Origin: Seohaeicola zhoushanensis
Lineage (GTDB): Bacteria > Pseudomonadota > Alphaproteobacteria > Rhodobacterales > Rhodobacteraceae
Assembly: GCF_014656415.1 (NCBI RefSeq)
Contig: NZ_BNCJ01000008.1
Coordinates: 62,001 to 126,000 of the forward strand
Length of the DNA: 64,000 nt
Direction of reading: 5' to 3'
The position numbers and the translations under genes are program-made. The notes beneath the pieces are model-generated. The model did not search any database. It saw nothing but the letters and a program-made list of their open reading frames with translations, and had not been told where the DNA came from. Positions 47,726 to 59,929 of the stretch are shown in pieces. The first letter of the stretch is position 1, and each line of letters opens with the position of its first letter.

Positions 47726-48511
47726 ATGGCCACCATCCATCCCTCTGCCGTTGTCGAACAGGGAGCCGAGTTGGGCGAAGGCTGCATCGTCGGCCCGTTC
47801 TGCCTGGTCGGTCCGAACGTCAAGCTCGGCAGGGATGTCGAGCTCAAGAGCCATGTCGTCGTGACCGGCGATACCGAGATTGGCGAGGGCACGGTGGTCT
47901 TCCCCTTCGCGGTGATCGGCGAGATCCCCCAGGACCTCAAGTTCCGCGGCGAACAGAGCCGCCTGGTGATCGGCGCGCGTAACCGGATCCGCGAGCATGT
48001 GACCATGAACTGCGGCACCGAGGGGGGCGGCGGAGTGACCCGTGTCGGCGACGACGGTCTGTTCATGGCCGGCTGCCACATCGCTCATGACGCGCAGATC
48101 GGCAACCGGGTAATCGTGGTCAACCAGTCTGCCATTGCCGGGCACTGCGTGCTCGAGGATGACGTCATCGTCGGCGGGCTCTCGGGCATTCACCAATGGG
48201 TGCGCATCGGCAAGGGCGCGATCATCGGGGCCGTCACCATGGTGACCAGCGACGTGATCCCTTACGGCCTGGTGCAGGCGCCCCGCGGGCAGCTCGACGG
48301 GCTGAACCTGGTCGGGCTGAAGCGCCGCGGGGTGGCCCGGTCGGACATCACCGCGCTGCGGGCGGCCTTCCAGATGCTTGCGCAGGGCGAGGGGGCCTTC
48401 CAGGACCGCGCCCGCCGGTTGGGCGAGGAAACCGAAAGCCAGTATGTACGCGACATCGTCAACTTCGTGACCGCGCACAGCGACCGTTCCTTCCTGACGC
48501 CGGGAGGCTGA
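47726..48511 (+). CDS. lpxA: UDP-N-acetylglucosamine acyltransferase
   Basis: 261 residues. First committed step of lipid A synthesis, transferring 3-hydroxyacyl from ACP to UDP-GlcNAc. Left-handed beta-helix of hexapeptide repeats at about 2-190 (PSAVVEQGAELGEGCIVGPFCLVGPNVKLG), DLKFRGEQSRLVIG and catalytic His in HIAHDAQIG (about residue 121), then a C-terminal helical domain. GAAGG precedes the ATG three bases after the fabZ stop. Confidence 0.95.
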   Translation: MATIHPSAVVEQGAELGEGCIVGPFCLVGPNVKLGRDVELKSHVVVTGDTEIGEGTVVFPFAVIGEIPQDLKFRGEQSRLVIGARNRIREHVTMNCGTEGGGGVTRVGDDGLFMAGCHIAHDAQIGNRVIVVNQSAIAGHCVLEDDVIVGGLSGIHQWVRIGKGAIIGAVTMVTSDVIPYGLVQAPRGQLDGLNLVGLKRRGVARSDITALRAAFQMLAQGEGAFQDRARRLGEETESQYVRDIVNFVTAHSDRSFLTPGG

Positions 48512-48515
48512 GCCC

Positions 48516-49319
48516 GTGCTCGCGCTGATCGCCGGGCAGGGGCGTTTGCCGGGCCTGCTGGCGGCGGCGCTGGAACGCGGGGGGCGGGCCTTCACCGTGG
48601 CCGAGCTTGACGGTTTCCCGGCCGAGGGCATGGGCGCGCATCCGGTGCGGCGGTTCCGGCTCGAACATCTGGGCACGCTGCTGCGCGATCTGGTAGCGGA
48701 TGGTGCAACCGAGGTCTGCCTTGCCGGTGCCGTCCGCCGGCCGGCGGTCGACCCGGCCGCGGTCGATGCCGCGACCGCGCCCTTGGTTCCACGCATCCTC
48801 GCGGCGCTGCACTCGGGCGACGACGGCGCCCTGCGCGCATTGGTTGCCATTTTCGAGGACGCCGGGCTGCGCGTCGTCGGTGCCTCGGACATCGCGCCCG
48901 AGTTGCTGCTGGAGGCGGGCGTGCCGACGCACGCACAGCCGCAGCCTGTCCACACCAGCGATGCCGACCGCGCCGCCGCCGTACTCGCGGCCCTTGCGCC
49001 GCTGGACGTCGGGCAGGGCTGCGTGGTGTCGCGTGGCCAGGTGCTCGCAATCGAGGCGCTGCCCGGCACCGACTGGATGCTGTCGAGCCTTGCCGCCGGT
49101 CACGATGGGCCGCGCGGGGGCCTGTTCTTCAAGGCCCCGAAATCCGCGCAAGACCGGCGTTTCGACCTGCCGGCGATCGGCGTGCAGACAGTGCAGGGCG
49201 CCGCTGCGGCGGGCCTCGACGGTATCGTGATCGAGGCGGGGGGCGTCCTGGTGCTGGACCCCGAAGCGGTTATCGCCGAGGCGGATGCGCGGGGCCTCTT
49301 CCTCTGGGTGCGGCGATGA
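48516..49319 (+). CDS. lpxI: UDP-2,3-diacylglucosamine diphosphatase LpxI
   Basis: 267 residues with a GTG start and an excellent GGGAGG upstream. LpxI (DUF1009) is the alphaproteobacterial replacement for LpxH, cutting UDP-2,3-diacylglucosamine to lipid X. N-terminal IAGQGRLPGLLAAAL and the C-terminal DUF1009 blocks KAPKSAQDRRFDLPAIGVQTVQGAAAAGL and GGVLVLDPE are clear. Lies between lpxA and lpxB in the usual order. Confidence 0.92.
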   Translation: MLALIAGQGRLPGLLAAALERGGRAFTVAELDGFPAEGMGAHPVRRFRLEHLGTLLRDLVADGATEVCLAGAVRRPAVDPAAVDAATAPLVPRILAALHSGDDGALRALVAIFEDAGLRVVGASDIAPELLLEAGVPTHAQPQPVHTSDADRAAAVLAALAPLDVGQGCVVSRGQVLAIEALPGTDWMLSSLAAGHDGPRGGLFFKAPKSAQDRRFDLPAIGVQTVQGAAAAGLDGIVIEAGGVLVLDPEAVIAEADARGLFLWVRR

Positions 49320-50446
49320 AGGTCTTCCTCGTCGCGGGCGAGCCCTCGGGCGACCGTCTGGGTGGCGCATTGATGGCGGGCCTGCGCCAATTGGTGCCCG
49401 ATGTCGAATTCGACGGCATCGGCGGCACCCAGATGATGGCGCAGGGGCTGGTCAGCCGCTTCCCGATGGACGAGCTTTCAGTCATGGGTCTGGCCGAGAT
49501 CCTGCCGAAGTATTTCCACCTCAAGCGCCGCATCCGCGAGACTGCCGAGGCGGTGCTCGACACCCGGCCCGATGTGCTCATCACCATCGACAGCCCCGAC
49601 TTCTGTCTGCGCGTCGCGCGGCTGGTCAAGGCGCGCTCGGCGATCCGCACGGTACACTACGTCGCCCCCACCGTCTGGGCCTGGCGGCCGGGACGTGCCG
49701 CGAAGATGGCCGAGGTGATAGACCACGTTCTGGCGCTCTTCCCTTTCGAGCCGCCACTGATGACCGCCGCCGGGATGGACTGCGATTTCGTCGGCCACCC
49801 GGTGGTGGCCGAGCCGCAGGCAACTCAACAAGAAATTGAAGGGTTCCGCGCAACCGCTGGAGTTGATGGAGATTTTCTCCTCGTTCTGCCTGGATCAAGG
49901 CGTGGCGAAGTCGCGCGCCTATCTCCGATCTTCGGCGAGACGCTGCAACGCTTCCTCGCGCCGCGCCCACAGCTCCGCGTGGTCGTGCCCGCCGCCGGGC
50001 CCGTGGCCGGGCTGGTGCGCGAGGCCGTCGCCACCTGGCCCGGTGACCCGGTGGTGATCGACCCGGCTGAGACCGCGCTCAAACGCGCCGCCTTCGCCGC
50101 CGCGCCGCTGGCGCTGGCCGCCTCCGGCACCGTCTCGCTCGAACTGGCGGCCGCACGCACGCCAATGGTCATCGCCTATGACATGAGCTGGCTCAGCCGC
50201 CAGATCATCAGCCGGATGCTGCTGGTCGATACCGTCACATTGGTGAATCTGGTCTCGGAAACCCGTACCGTGCCCGAGTTCATCGGCGCCAACTGCCGCC
50301 CCGAGCGGATCGCCGAGGGCCTCGCGCAGGTCTTCGACGCGCCCGAGGCGCAGACCGAGGCCATGGCCCTGACGATGCAGCGCCTTGGACTGGGGGGCGA
50401 ACCGCCGGGCCTGCGCGCCGCGCGCGCGGTGCTGTCGCGGCTCTAG
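49316..50446 (+). CDS. lpxB: Lipid A disaccharide synthase
   Basis: 376 residues; start ATG shares four bases with lpxI's end (ATGA). Condenses lipid X and UDP-diacylglucosamine. GT19 motifs: LVAGEPSGDRLGGALM (about 4-19), FDGIGGTQMM, ELSVMGLAEILP, DSPDFCLRVAR, HYVAPTVWAWRPGRA, LPGSRRGEV and SGTVSLELA. Last gene of the plus-strand envelope operon; stop is four bases from the convergent mnmA stop. Confidence 0.95.
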   Translation: MKVFLVAGEPSGDRLGGALMAGLRQLVPDVEFDGIGGTQMMAQGLVSRFPMDELSVMGLAEILPKYFHLKRRIRETAEAVLDTRPDVLITIDSPDFCLRVARLVKARSAIRTVHYVAPTVWAWRPGRAAKMAEVIDHVLALFPFEPPLMTAAGMDCDFVGHPVVAEPQATQQEIEGFRATAGVDGDFLLVLPGSRRGEVARLSPIFGETLQRFLAPRPQLRVVVPAAGPVAGLVREAVATWPGDPVVIDPAETALKRAAFAAAPLALAASGTVSLELAAARTPMVIAYDMSWLSRQIISRMLLVDTVTLVNLVSETRTVPEFIGANCRPERIAEGLAQVFDAPEAQTEAMALTMQRLGLGGEPPGLRAARAVLSRL

Positions 50447-50450
50447 GGTC

Positions 50451-51590
50451 TCAGCCCTTCCAGATCCAGCCGCCGCCCAGCACCCGGCTTCCGCCGGTTT
50501 CATAGAAGACGCAAGCCTGTCCCGGCGAGACGCCTTCCTCGGCGTTCATCAGTTCCACCGTGCCGGTGGTTTCGCTCAGCGGTCGCAGGACCGCCTCGGT
50601 CGGCGGGCGGGTCGAGCGGACGCGCACCGAGACCGGCCATTCCGCCCGCGAGGTGAAGGGCTCGTCTCCCAGCCAGTTGATCTCGCGCAGCGGCACCGTG
50701 CGGGTGGCCAGCATCGCCTTGGGCCCGACGACTACGCGGGCGTTGTCGACGTCGAGCGCCACCACGTAGAGCGGCTCCGCCAGCCCGCCGACACCCAGGC
50801 CCCGGCGCTGACCGATGGTATAGCGAATCACCCCGTCATGCTTGCCCAGCACGCGGCCGTCGGCATGGACGATCTCGCCCGGCCGGCCCGCACCGGGGCG
50901 CAGCTTCTCGATCACCGAGGCATAGTCGCCATTCGGCACGAAGCAGATGTCCTGGCTGTCGGGCTTGTCGGCCACCGCCAGTCCGTATTGCGCCGCGAGC
51001 TCCCGCGTTGCCGCTTTCGAGGGCAGGTGGCCCAGCGGGAAGCGCAGGAAGGACAGCTGTTCCGGCGTGGTCGAGAACAGGAAATAGGACTGGTCGCGGT
51101 TGGCATCCGCCGCGCAATGCAGTTCCGGCCCCTCGGCGCCCATGCGGCGCTGGATGTAATGGCCGGTGGCCATGCAATCGGCTTCCAGGTCCTTGGCAGT
51201 TTCCAGCAAGTCCTTGAATTTCACGCGTTCGTTGCAGCGGATGCAGGGCACCGGAGTTGCCCCCGCCAGGTAGCTGTCGGCGAATTCGTCGATCACCGCA
51301 TCGCGGAAGACGTTCTCGTAATCCAGAACGTAATGCGGGAATCCGCGCATCTCCGCCACCCTGCGCGCGTCGTGAATGTCGATCCCGGCGCAGCAGGCGC
51401 CCTTCTTGGCCAGCGCCGCGCCATGATCGTACAGCTGCAGCGTCACCCCGACCACGTCATAGCCTTCGTCGGCCAGCATGGCCGCCACCACGGAACTGTC
51501 GACGCCGCCCGACATCGCCACCACCACACGGGTCTCGGCGGGGGGCTTGGCAAAGCCGAGCGAATTCAGCGGATGCGCGTCGAGCGCCAT
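50451..51590 (-). CDS. mnmA: tRNA-specific 2-thiouridylase MnmA
   Basis: 379 residues starting at [11 protein letters not shown] with AAAGGA upstream. Puts sulfur on the wobble uridine U34 of tRNA-Lys, Glu and Gln. PP-loop [13 protein letters not shown] (about 27-39), catalytic cysteine in [16 protein letters not shown] and DRDQSYFLF-type ([10 protein letters not shown]), and the [11 protein letters not shown] segment near residue 281. Divergent to sciP. Confidence 0.94.
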   Translation of the reverse strand: MALDAHPLNSLGFAKPPAETRVVVAMSGGVDSSVVAAMLADEGYDVVGVTLQLYDHGAALAKKGACCAGIDIHDARRVAEMRGFPHYVLDYENVFRDAVIDEFADSYLAGATPVPCIRCNERVKFKDLLETAKDLEADCMATGHYIQRRMGAEGPELHCAADANRDQSYFLFSTTPEQLSFLRFPLGHLPSKAATRELAAQYGLAVADKPDSQDICFVPNGDYASVIEKLRPGAGRPGEIVHADGRVLGKHDGVIRYTIGQRRGLGVGGLAEPLYVVALDVDNARVVVGPKAMLATRTVPLREINWLGDEPFTSRAEWPVSVRVRSTRPPTEAVLRPLSETTGTVELMNAEEGVSPGQACVFYETGGSRVLGGGWIWKG

Positions 51591-51717
51591 GGCACGGTCC
51601 TTTCGGGAGCTGGGATTGGCGGAATATAGGAAAATCCGCCACACTCGCAAGGGCCGGCTTCACGCCTCCTTAATCCTGTTCAGCGCAGTCTGGCGCGGAA
51701 TAGCAAGGGAAAGGCCG

Positions 51718-51996
51718 ATGTTTCTCAAGAAGGTAGAGGGCCCAAGGGCAGTCACGCTGCCCGATGGCACGGTCATGACGCGCGCAGATCTTCCGGCGGC
51801 GGATACCAGCCGCTGGGTAGCATCGCGCAAGGCGAAGGTGGTGCGCGGCGTTCTCTACGGCCTGATCGGCCAGGAAGAAGCCCTGCGTGCCTATGGCCTC
51901 AGCGACGAAGAATTCCGCAGCTGGGTCGCCGCGGTTGCCGATCATGGCGAGGATGCATTGAAAACAACCTGCCTAAAAAAATATCGACAACCATGA
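51718..51996 (+). CDS. sciP: SciP-type CtrA inhibitor (DUF1153)
   Basis: 92-residue helix-turn-helix protein of the DUF1153 family. In Caulobacter, SciP binds DNA-bound CtrA and blocks RNA polymerase recruitment at CtrA promoters. The match runs from DLPAADTSRWVASRKAKVVRGVLYGL to YGLSDEEFRSWVAAVADHGEDALK, with the same order as Caulobacter SciP. Start ATG with AAGGGAAAGG upstream. Adjacent to ctrA on the same strand, with only 99 bases between, so both sides of the circuit sit side by side. Confidence 0.86.
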   Translation: MFLKKVEGPRAVTLPDGTVMTRADLPAADTSRWVASRKAKVVRGVLYGLIGQEEALRAYGLSDEEFRSWVAAVADHGEDALKTTCLKKYRQP

Positions 51997-52021
51997 GTTG
52001 TTTTAGGGTTGTCCCATATTG

Positions 52022-52071
52022 GTAACTTATAGTTAACTATTCTTCGTCAGTGTTAACGTAATTGAGGATTC
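52022..52071 (+). promoter_or_regulatory. CtrA-box-like site, half site and GANTC in the ctrA promoter region
   Basis: GTAA-N7-TTAAC at 52022-52037 differs by one base from the CtrA box TTAA-N7-TTAAC. A separate GTTAAC half-site follows at 52052-52057. GATTC at 52067-52071 is a GANTC, the target of the cell-cycle methylase CcrM. All lie upstream of the ctrA ATG, consistent with autoregulation and methylation control as in Caulobacter. Confidence 0.6.
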
Positions 52072-52095
52072 TGGGGCAAAGACGGAGACATTTGA

Positions 52096-52812
52096 ATGCG
52101 CGTCCTTTTGGTTGAAGACGACCCGACTACTTCGAAAAGCATCGAATTGATGCTCACACATGCGAATTTGAATGTGTATTCGACGGATCTGGGTGAGGAA
52201 GGCATTGATCTGGCAAAGCTTTACGACTACGACCTGATTCTTCTCGATCTCAACTTGCCAGACATGAACGGTCACGAGGTGCTGCGTCAGCTGCGTCTTT
52301 CGCGGATCCAAACGCCGATTCTCATCCTTTCCGGGGCCGATGATACGGAAAACAAGATCAAGGGATTCGGATTCGGCGCCGACGATTACCTTACCAAGCC
52401 GTTTCACCGCGAAGAGCTTGTTGCACGTATCCACGCGATCATCCGGCGCTCGAAAGGTCATTCGCAATCGGTGATCCAGACCGGAAAGATCTCGGTCAAC
52501 CTCGACGCCAAGACGGTCGAGGCGAATGGCGAGGCGGTGCATCTGACCGGGAAGGAATACCAGATGCTCGAATTGCTGAGCCTGCGCAAGGGGACCACCC
52601 TGACAAAGGAAATGTTCCTCAACCACCTCTATGGCGGCATGGACGAACCGGAATTGAAGATCATCGACGTGTTCATTTGCAAGCTGCGGAAAAAGCTCGG
52701 CAAAGCGACAGGTGGCGAAAATTATATCGAAACCGTCTGGGGGCGCGGCTATGTCCTGCGCGATCCTCAGCCTGACCGGCTGATGGTGCCAAGGCTGGTT
52801 GTCGGCGGCTGA
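52096..52812 (+). CDS. ctrA: Cell cycle response regulator CtrA
   Basis: 238 residues of an OmpR-type response regulator. Receiver domain (about 1-115) with the acid pocket EDD (8-10), phospho-acceptor D51 and the PFHREEL Lys region; winged-helix DNA-binding domain (about 130-230) with [14 protein letters not shown] and VWGRGYVL. D51 corresponds to the site phosphorylated by the CckA-ChpT relay in Caulobacter. In Rhodobacterales CtrA is often non-essential and governs motility, gene transfer agent and quorum-linked genes. ATG has ACGGAG upstream. Confidence 0.96.
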   Translation: MRVLLVEDDPTTSKSIELMLTHANLNVYSTDLGEEGIDLAKLYDYDLILLDLNLPDMNGHEVLRQLRLSRIQTPILILSGADDTENKIKGFGFGADDYLTKPFHREELVARIHAIIRRSKGHSQSVIQTGKISVNLDAKTVEANGEAVHLTGKEYQMLELLSLRKGTTLTKEMFLNHLYGGMDEPELKIIDVFICKLRKKLGKATGGENYIETVWGRGYVLRDPQPDRLMVPRLVVGG

Positions 52813-57125
<4,313 letters not shown>

Positions 57126-57139
57126 CGGATTCGCTCCCG

Positions 57140-57178
57140 GAACATTCCAGAATGTTCGCAAATGTTCTCAAAAAGTTC
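57140..57178 (+). promoter_or_regulatory. LexA-type operator cluster (GTTC-N7-GTTC) with an adjoining perfect palindrome
   Basis: GTTC-N7-GTTC at 57164-57178 is the exact alphaproteobacterial LexA box. A further GTTC at 57154 precedes it at N6, and GAACATTC-CA-GAATGTTC (57140-57157) is a perfect 8+8 palindrome covering that copy. Downstream GAAC-N7-CAAC (57202-57216) is a one-mismatch copy in the other orientation. These lie 67-105 bases before the start codon of the 39-residue gene. Confidence 0.75.
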
Positions 57179-57244
57179 TTTACAGCTGCGCCGGAAAATG
57201 AGAACAAAAGGTCAACACTGACCACTTCAACGGAGCAGACGCCG

Positions 57245-57364
57245 ATGACCGAGATCAGAAATGCCCTTTCCCGCTGCCGCGCCACCTTGGCGCAGGATGC
57301 CGCCGGTGTCGCGGCGCTGATGGTCATGCTGGTGGCCGCCCTCCACCTGCCAGGAGGTTTCTGA
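57245..57364 (+). CDS. 39-residue membrane microprotein, probably SOS-induced
   Basis: ATG at MTEIRNALSR with GGAG ten bases ahead. One predicted transmembrane helix (about 18-35, DAAGVAALMVMLVAALHL) after a basic, polar N-terminus (Arg, Cys, Lys-free), giving an inner-membrane protein with the N-terminus inside. An in-frame ATG at 57152 would add 31 residues but lies within the LexA palindrome and lacks a Shine-Dalgarno, so it is rejected. The layout, a tiny membrane protein downstream of LexA boxes, parallels Caulobacter SidA, an SOS division inhibitor; sequence similarity to SidA was not established. Confidence 0.62.
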   Translation: MTEIRNALSRCRATLAQDAAGVAALMVMLVAALHLPGGF

Positions 57365-57526
57365 CCCTTTCTGCCTGCGATCTCACGCGTGGCGCGCGCA
57401 CGTCCTCCGGCGTGTCCTGTCCCATCACCGATACGCCGGGCTTCTGCCTGTCCCGGTCCGCGCCGCCCGGTCCCTCGTGAAGACGCATACCTCGCCGCCG
57501 CCATCCGCCCGGATGCGCGGCGGTTC

Positions 57527-58936
57527 TTATTGGTGGGAATAGGCCAGGCGCAGCGCCCCCCAGTGCTTGCCGCCAACCCGGATCGGGGCCGAAACATCCT
57601 TCATCATGGCGTAGCTGCCGCCGCCCATGTCGCGGCGATAGACCTGCAGCAGGAAGGGCATCTGGTTGCGGCCGGCCTTCAGCCCGACGCGGTCGTCAAA
57701 GATCCTCCGGTTGCGGCAGTTCGCCGTGTTCCAGGCCACGTCGTTGCGCTGCGGCTGCGAGAACTTGCGGTTGTGCGTGGGCAAGTATCCATTTGTATCG
57801 ATTGCCACGCAGAAGACGACACGGGGATCGATCGTCAGCGCGGCCTCCTGCACCTCGGGAAAGAGCCTGTCTGTCAGGCCGGTGAAGCGGGTCATGAACT
57901 GCTGCGGATTGCTGCCTTCGATCGGGCGATAGTCGTGGTCGAACAGATCCTCGCGCGTGATACGGCCCTGCGCCACTGCGGCCTCCAGCAGGCCCGAGAG
58001 CCGCGCGGCATCGGCCTGAACGCGCGCGATGAAGCGCCCGTCGGTCGAAACGCCCCCCGCCGCAACCGATGCCTGCGAGATCGCCTCGCCCCGGTCGATC
58101 AGTGCGTTCACCCGCGCCCTTGCCTGTGCCAGCCCGTCGATGGTGGTGCCGACCGCCGTGTCGATGCGGGTAACGGCGGGGCCGACCTGGTCGGTGGCGG
58201 CCTGCATACGCTCGGCCTCTGCCTGGATCCGCCCCGCCGCGGCATCTGCGGCGCGCACCCCTTCGGCGATACCGTTCAGCGCCCGGTCGATGCCGCTGCT
58301 GTTGTCGATCACCGCGCTCGCATCCCCCGCGATCTGGCCGGAGTCCCGCTGCATCCCGTCGACCCAACCGGAGAGATCCCCGAGGTTGGAGGCAATCTCC
58401 TCGGCGGCGGTGGCGGTCTTGCGCGAAAGGTCGTTGATCGCCTCGGCAACCACGCCGAAACCGCGCCCCGAGTCGCCGGCGCGCGCGGCCTCGATCTTGG
58501 CGTTGATGGCGAGGATGTTCACGTGGCGGGCGATATCGGCGATTTCGGAATTGCTGGACTGCACGGCCTGCAGCGATGCGGCGACCTGGCGCACCTTCTC
58601 GGTCAGATCCTGCACCCAGCGTGCGATCGTCTGCGAACGCGCGCCGGCATCGCGGACAACGGTGATCGACTCTCCCACCGCCTCGAGCGTGCGGTGGGTC
58701 GATGCTCCCATCTCGGCCACCACGCCATGCACCGCCTCGTTGGCGGCAACCACCTGTCCAAGTTGGCCGCGCACCTCGCCCAGGGCGCTCAGTTGGGCGT
58801 TGGCATCCTCGTCGAGCGTGTCCAGGAAACCTGCGATGTCGACGATTTCGTATCCCAGACCGGCCGAAAGATCGGCCAGCCGGTTCAGCGCGGCATCGCC
58901 GGGCGGGTCTGTCTCAACTCTGGCTGCTGCGCCCAT
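57527..58936 (-). CDS. Soluble methyl-accepting chemotaxis-type receptor with C-terminal sensor domain
   Basis: 469 residues without any membrane segment or signal peptide, so cytoplasmic. The methyl-accepting coiled-coil domain is at the N-terminus (about 40-260), with the hairpin tip ILAINAKIEAARAGDSGRGFGVVAEAINDLS at 141-171 (tip motif EAARAG). The C-terminal 200 residues (about 270-469) resemble a Cache/PAS-type sensor domain with VFCVAIDTNGYLPTHNRKFSQP. This order is the reverse of the usual sensor-first layout. Function could be chemotaxis or another signalling output; no che genes are near. Confidence 0.8.
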   Translation of the reverse strand: MGAAARVETDPPGDAALNRLADLSAGLGYEIVDIAGFLDTLDEDANAQLSALGEVRGQLGQVVAANEAVHGVVAEMGASTHRTLEAVGESITVVRDAGARSQTIARWVQDLTEKVRQVAASLQAVQSSNSEIADIARHVNILAINAKIEAARAGDSGRGFGVVAEAINDLSRKTATAAEEIASNLGDLSGWVDGMQRDSGQIAGDASAVIDNSSGIDRALNGIAEGVRAADAAAGRIQAEAERMQAATDQVGPAVTRIDTAVGTTIDGLAQARARVNALIDRGEAISQASVAAGGVSTDGRFIARVQADAARLSGLLEAAVAQGRITREDLFDHDYRPIEGSNPQQFMTRFTGLTDRLFPEVQEAALTIDPRVVFCVAIDTNGYLPTHNRKFSQPQRNDVAWNTANCRNRRIFDDRVGLKAGRNQMPFLLQVYRRDMGGGSYAMMKDVSAPIRVGGKHWGALRLAYSHQ

Positions 58937-58986
58937 CCGCTCCTCCGGCCCTGGAGGAGCAGTAGCAGGCGGAACTTACCGAAGGC

Positions 58987-59439
58987 TTAAGCGCAATGCG
59001 CTTGTTCGGCCTGGGCCATCGCCTCGGCGGTGGCTTCGAGCGCCAGCATGATCGAGGCGTGGCGGTTCTTGTAGTCACGTGCCGGCAACAGCACGTCGAG
59101 CCCGTCGAAGGGTGCCTCGGGGGCCGGTCCGCCCTCCTTGAGCATAGCGCGCAACTGGTCGCGGGCGGTTTCAACCTGCTCGCGCGTCGCGCCTATCACC
59201 GCGCCGCCGACAACCGAGGCTGCGGCCTGGCCAAGCGCGCAGGCTTTCACCTCCTGCCCGAAGTCGGCAACGCGCCCGTCCTTCACTGCCACGTCCACCG
59301 TGATGGTCGACCCGCAGAGCGGCGAGCGTTTCTTGACCGTTGCGTCCGGACTCGCCAGCCGCTCGGCATGGGGAATATCCGCCGCAAGCGCCAGGATGCG
59401 CGCCGAGTAGAGCTTGATGAGATCGCTGTCGCCCGACAT
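58987..59439 (-). CDS. NifU/SufU-like iron-sulfur scaffold-type protein
   Basis: 150 residues from MSGDSDLIKL with AAGGGAA ahead. It matches the NifU_N/IscU fold: KKRSPLCGSTITVDV with Cys42 and VKACALGQAAASVV with Cys68. The third cluster ligand in IscU/SufU is normally a Cys in an RxxCAxL-type segment; the corresponding NRHASIMLAL here has Ala-Ser. A lone Cys is only the second last residue. It may bind clusters differently or not be a scaffold. Divergent to hisI. Confidence 0.75.
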   Translation of the reverse strand: MSGDSDLIKLYSARILALAADIPHAERLASPDATVKKRSPLCGSTITVDVAVKDGRVADFGQEVKACALGQAAASVVGGAVIGATREQVETARDQLRAMLKEGGPAPEAPFDGLDVLLPARDYKNRHASIMLALEATAEAMAQAEQAHCA

Positions 59440-59506
59440 GGACTTTCCCTTGGCCGTGGTTCCCCATACATAGTCGCGCAACCAAGTGATGCAAAGGGTT
59501 TTGCCG

Positions 59507-59872
59507 ATGACCTTCGATCCAGCCAGCCTGTGCTTCGACGCCAACGGCCTGATTCCCGCCGTGGCCCAGGATGCCGACAGCGGAGAAGTGCTGATGGTGG
59601 CCTGGATGAACGTCGAGGCCGTTGCGAAAACGCTCGACACAGGCCGCGTCACCTATTGGTCGCGCTCGCGCCAGGCCTTCTGGATCAAGGGGGAGACCTC
59701 TGGCCACGTGCAGGAGCTGGTCGACTTTCGCCTCGACTGCGACCGCGACTGCCTGTTGCTGCAGGTGCGCCAGACCGGCCCGGCCTGCCACACCAACCGG
59801 CGAAGCTGCTTCTACACCGCCGTGCGCGACAGCGCCGAGGTCGAACTGATGGCACCGGACAAAGAGGCATGA
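59507..59872 (+). CDS. hisI: Phosphoribosyl-AMP cyclohydrolase
   Basis: 121 residues from the ATG at MTFDPASL with AAAGG upstream; GTG and ATG codons 18-21 bases earlier lack support. Third step of histidine synthesis, hydrolysing the purine ring of PR-AMP. Key blocks: LIPAVAQDADSGEVLMVAWMN (about 17-37), VTYWSRSRQAFWIKGETSGH (about 49-68), DCDRDCLLLQV and ACHTNRRSCFY with the zinc-binding Asp/Cys. Stand-alone hisI with no fused hisE domain; the rest of the his genes are not in the window. Confidence 0.95.
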   Translation: MTFDPASLCFDANGLIPAVAQDADSGEVLMVAWMNVEAVAKTLDTGRVTYWSRSRQAFWIKGETSGHVQELVDFRLDCDRDCLLLQVRQTGPACHTNRRSCFYTAVRDSAEVELMAPDKEA

Positions 59873-59929
59873 CAGCCGCGCCCGCGCGCTGCTAGGGTTT
59901 CCCTGTTGGTTCAAGCGGGAGTGCAGCGT

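Noticed and set aside
47228-49069. 613-residue minus-strand open frame opposite fabZ, lpxA and lpxI
   Set aside because: A GC-rich antisense frame; the three plus-strand genes have strong catalytic motifs and overlaps typical of an operon.
52052-52057. Second full CtrA box at the downstream GTTAAC
   Set aside because: No TTAA partner at seven bases on either side; kept only as a half-site.
57152-57244. Longer start (ATG at 57152) for the SOS-type small protein
   Set aside because: The codon lies within the LexA-type palindrome and lacks a Shine-Dalgarno; the ATG at 57245 has GGAG at suitable spacing.
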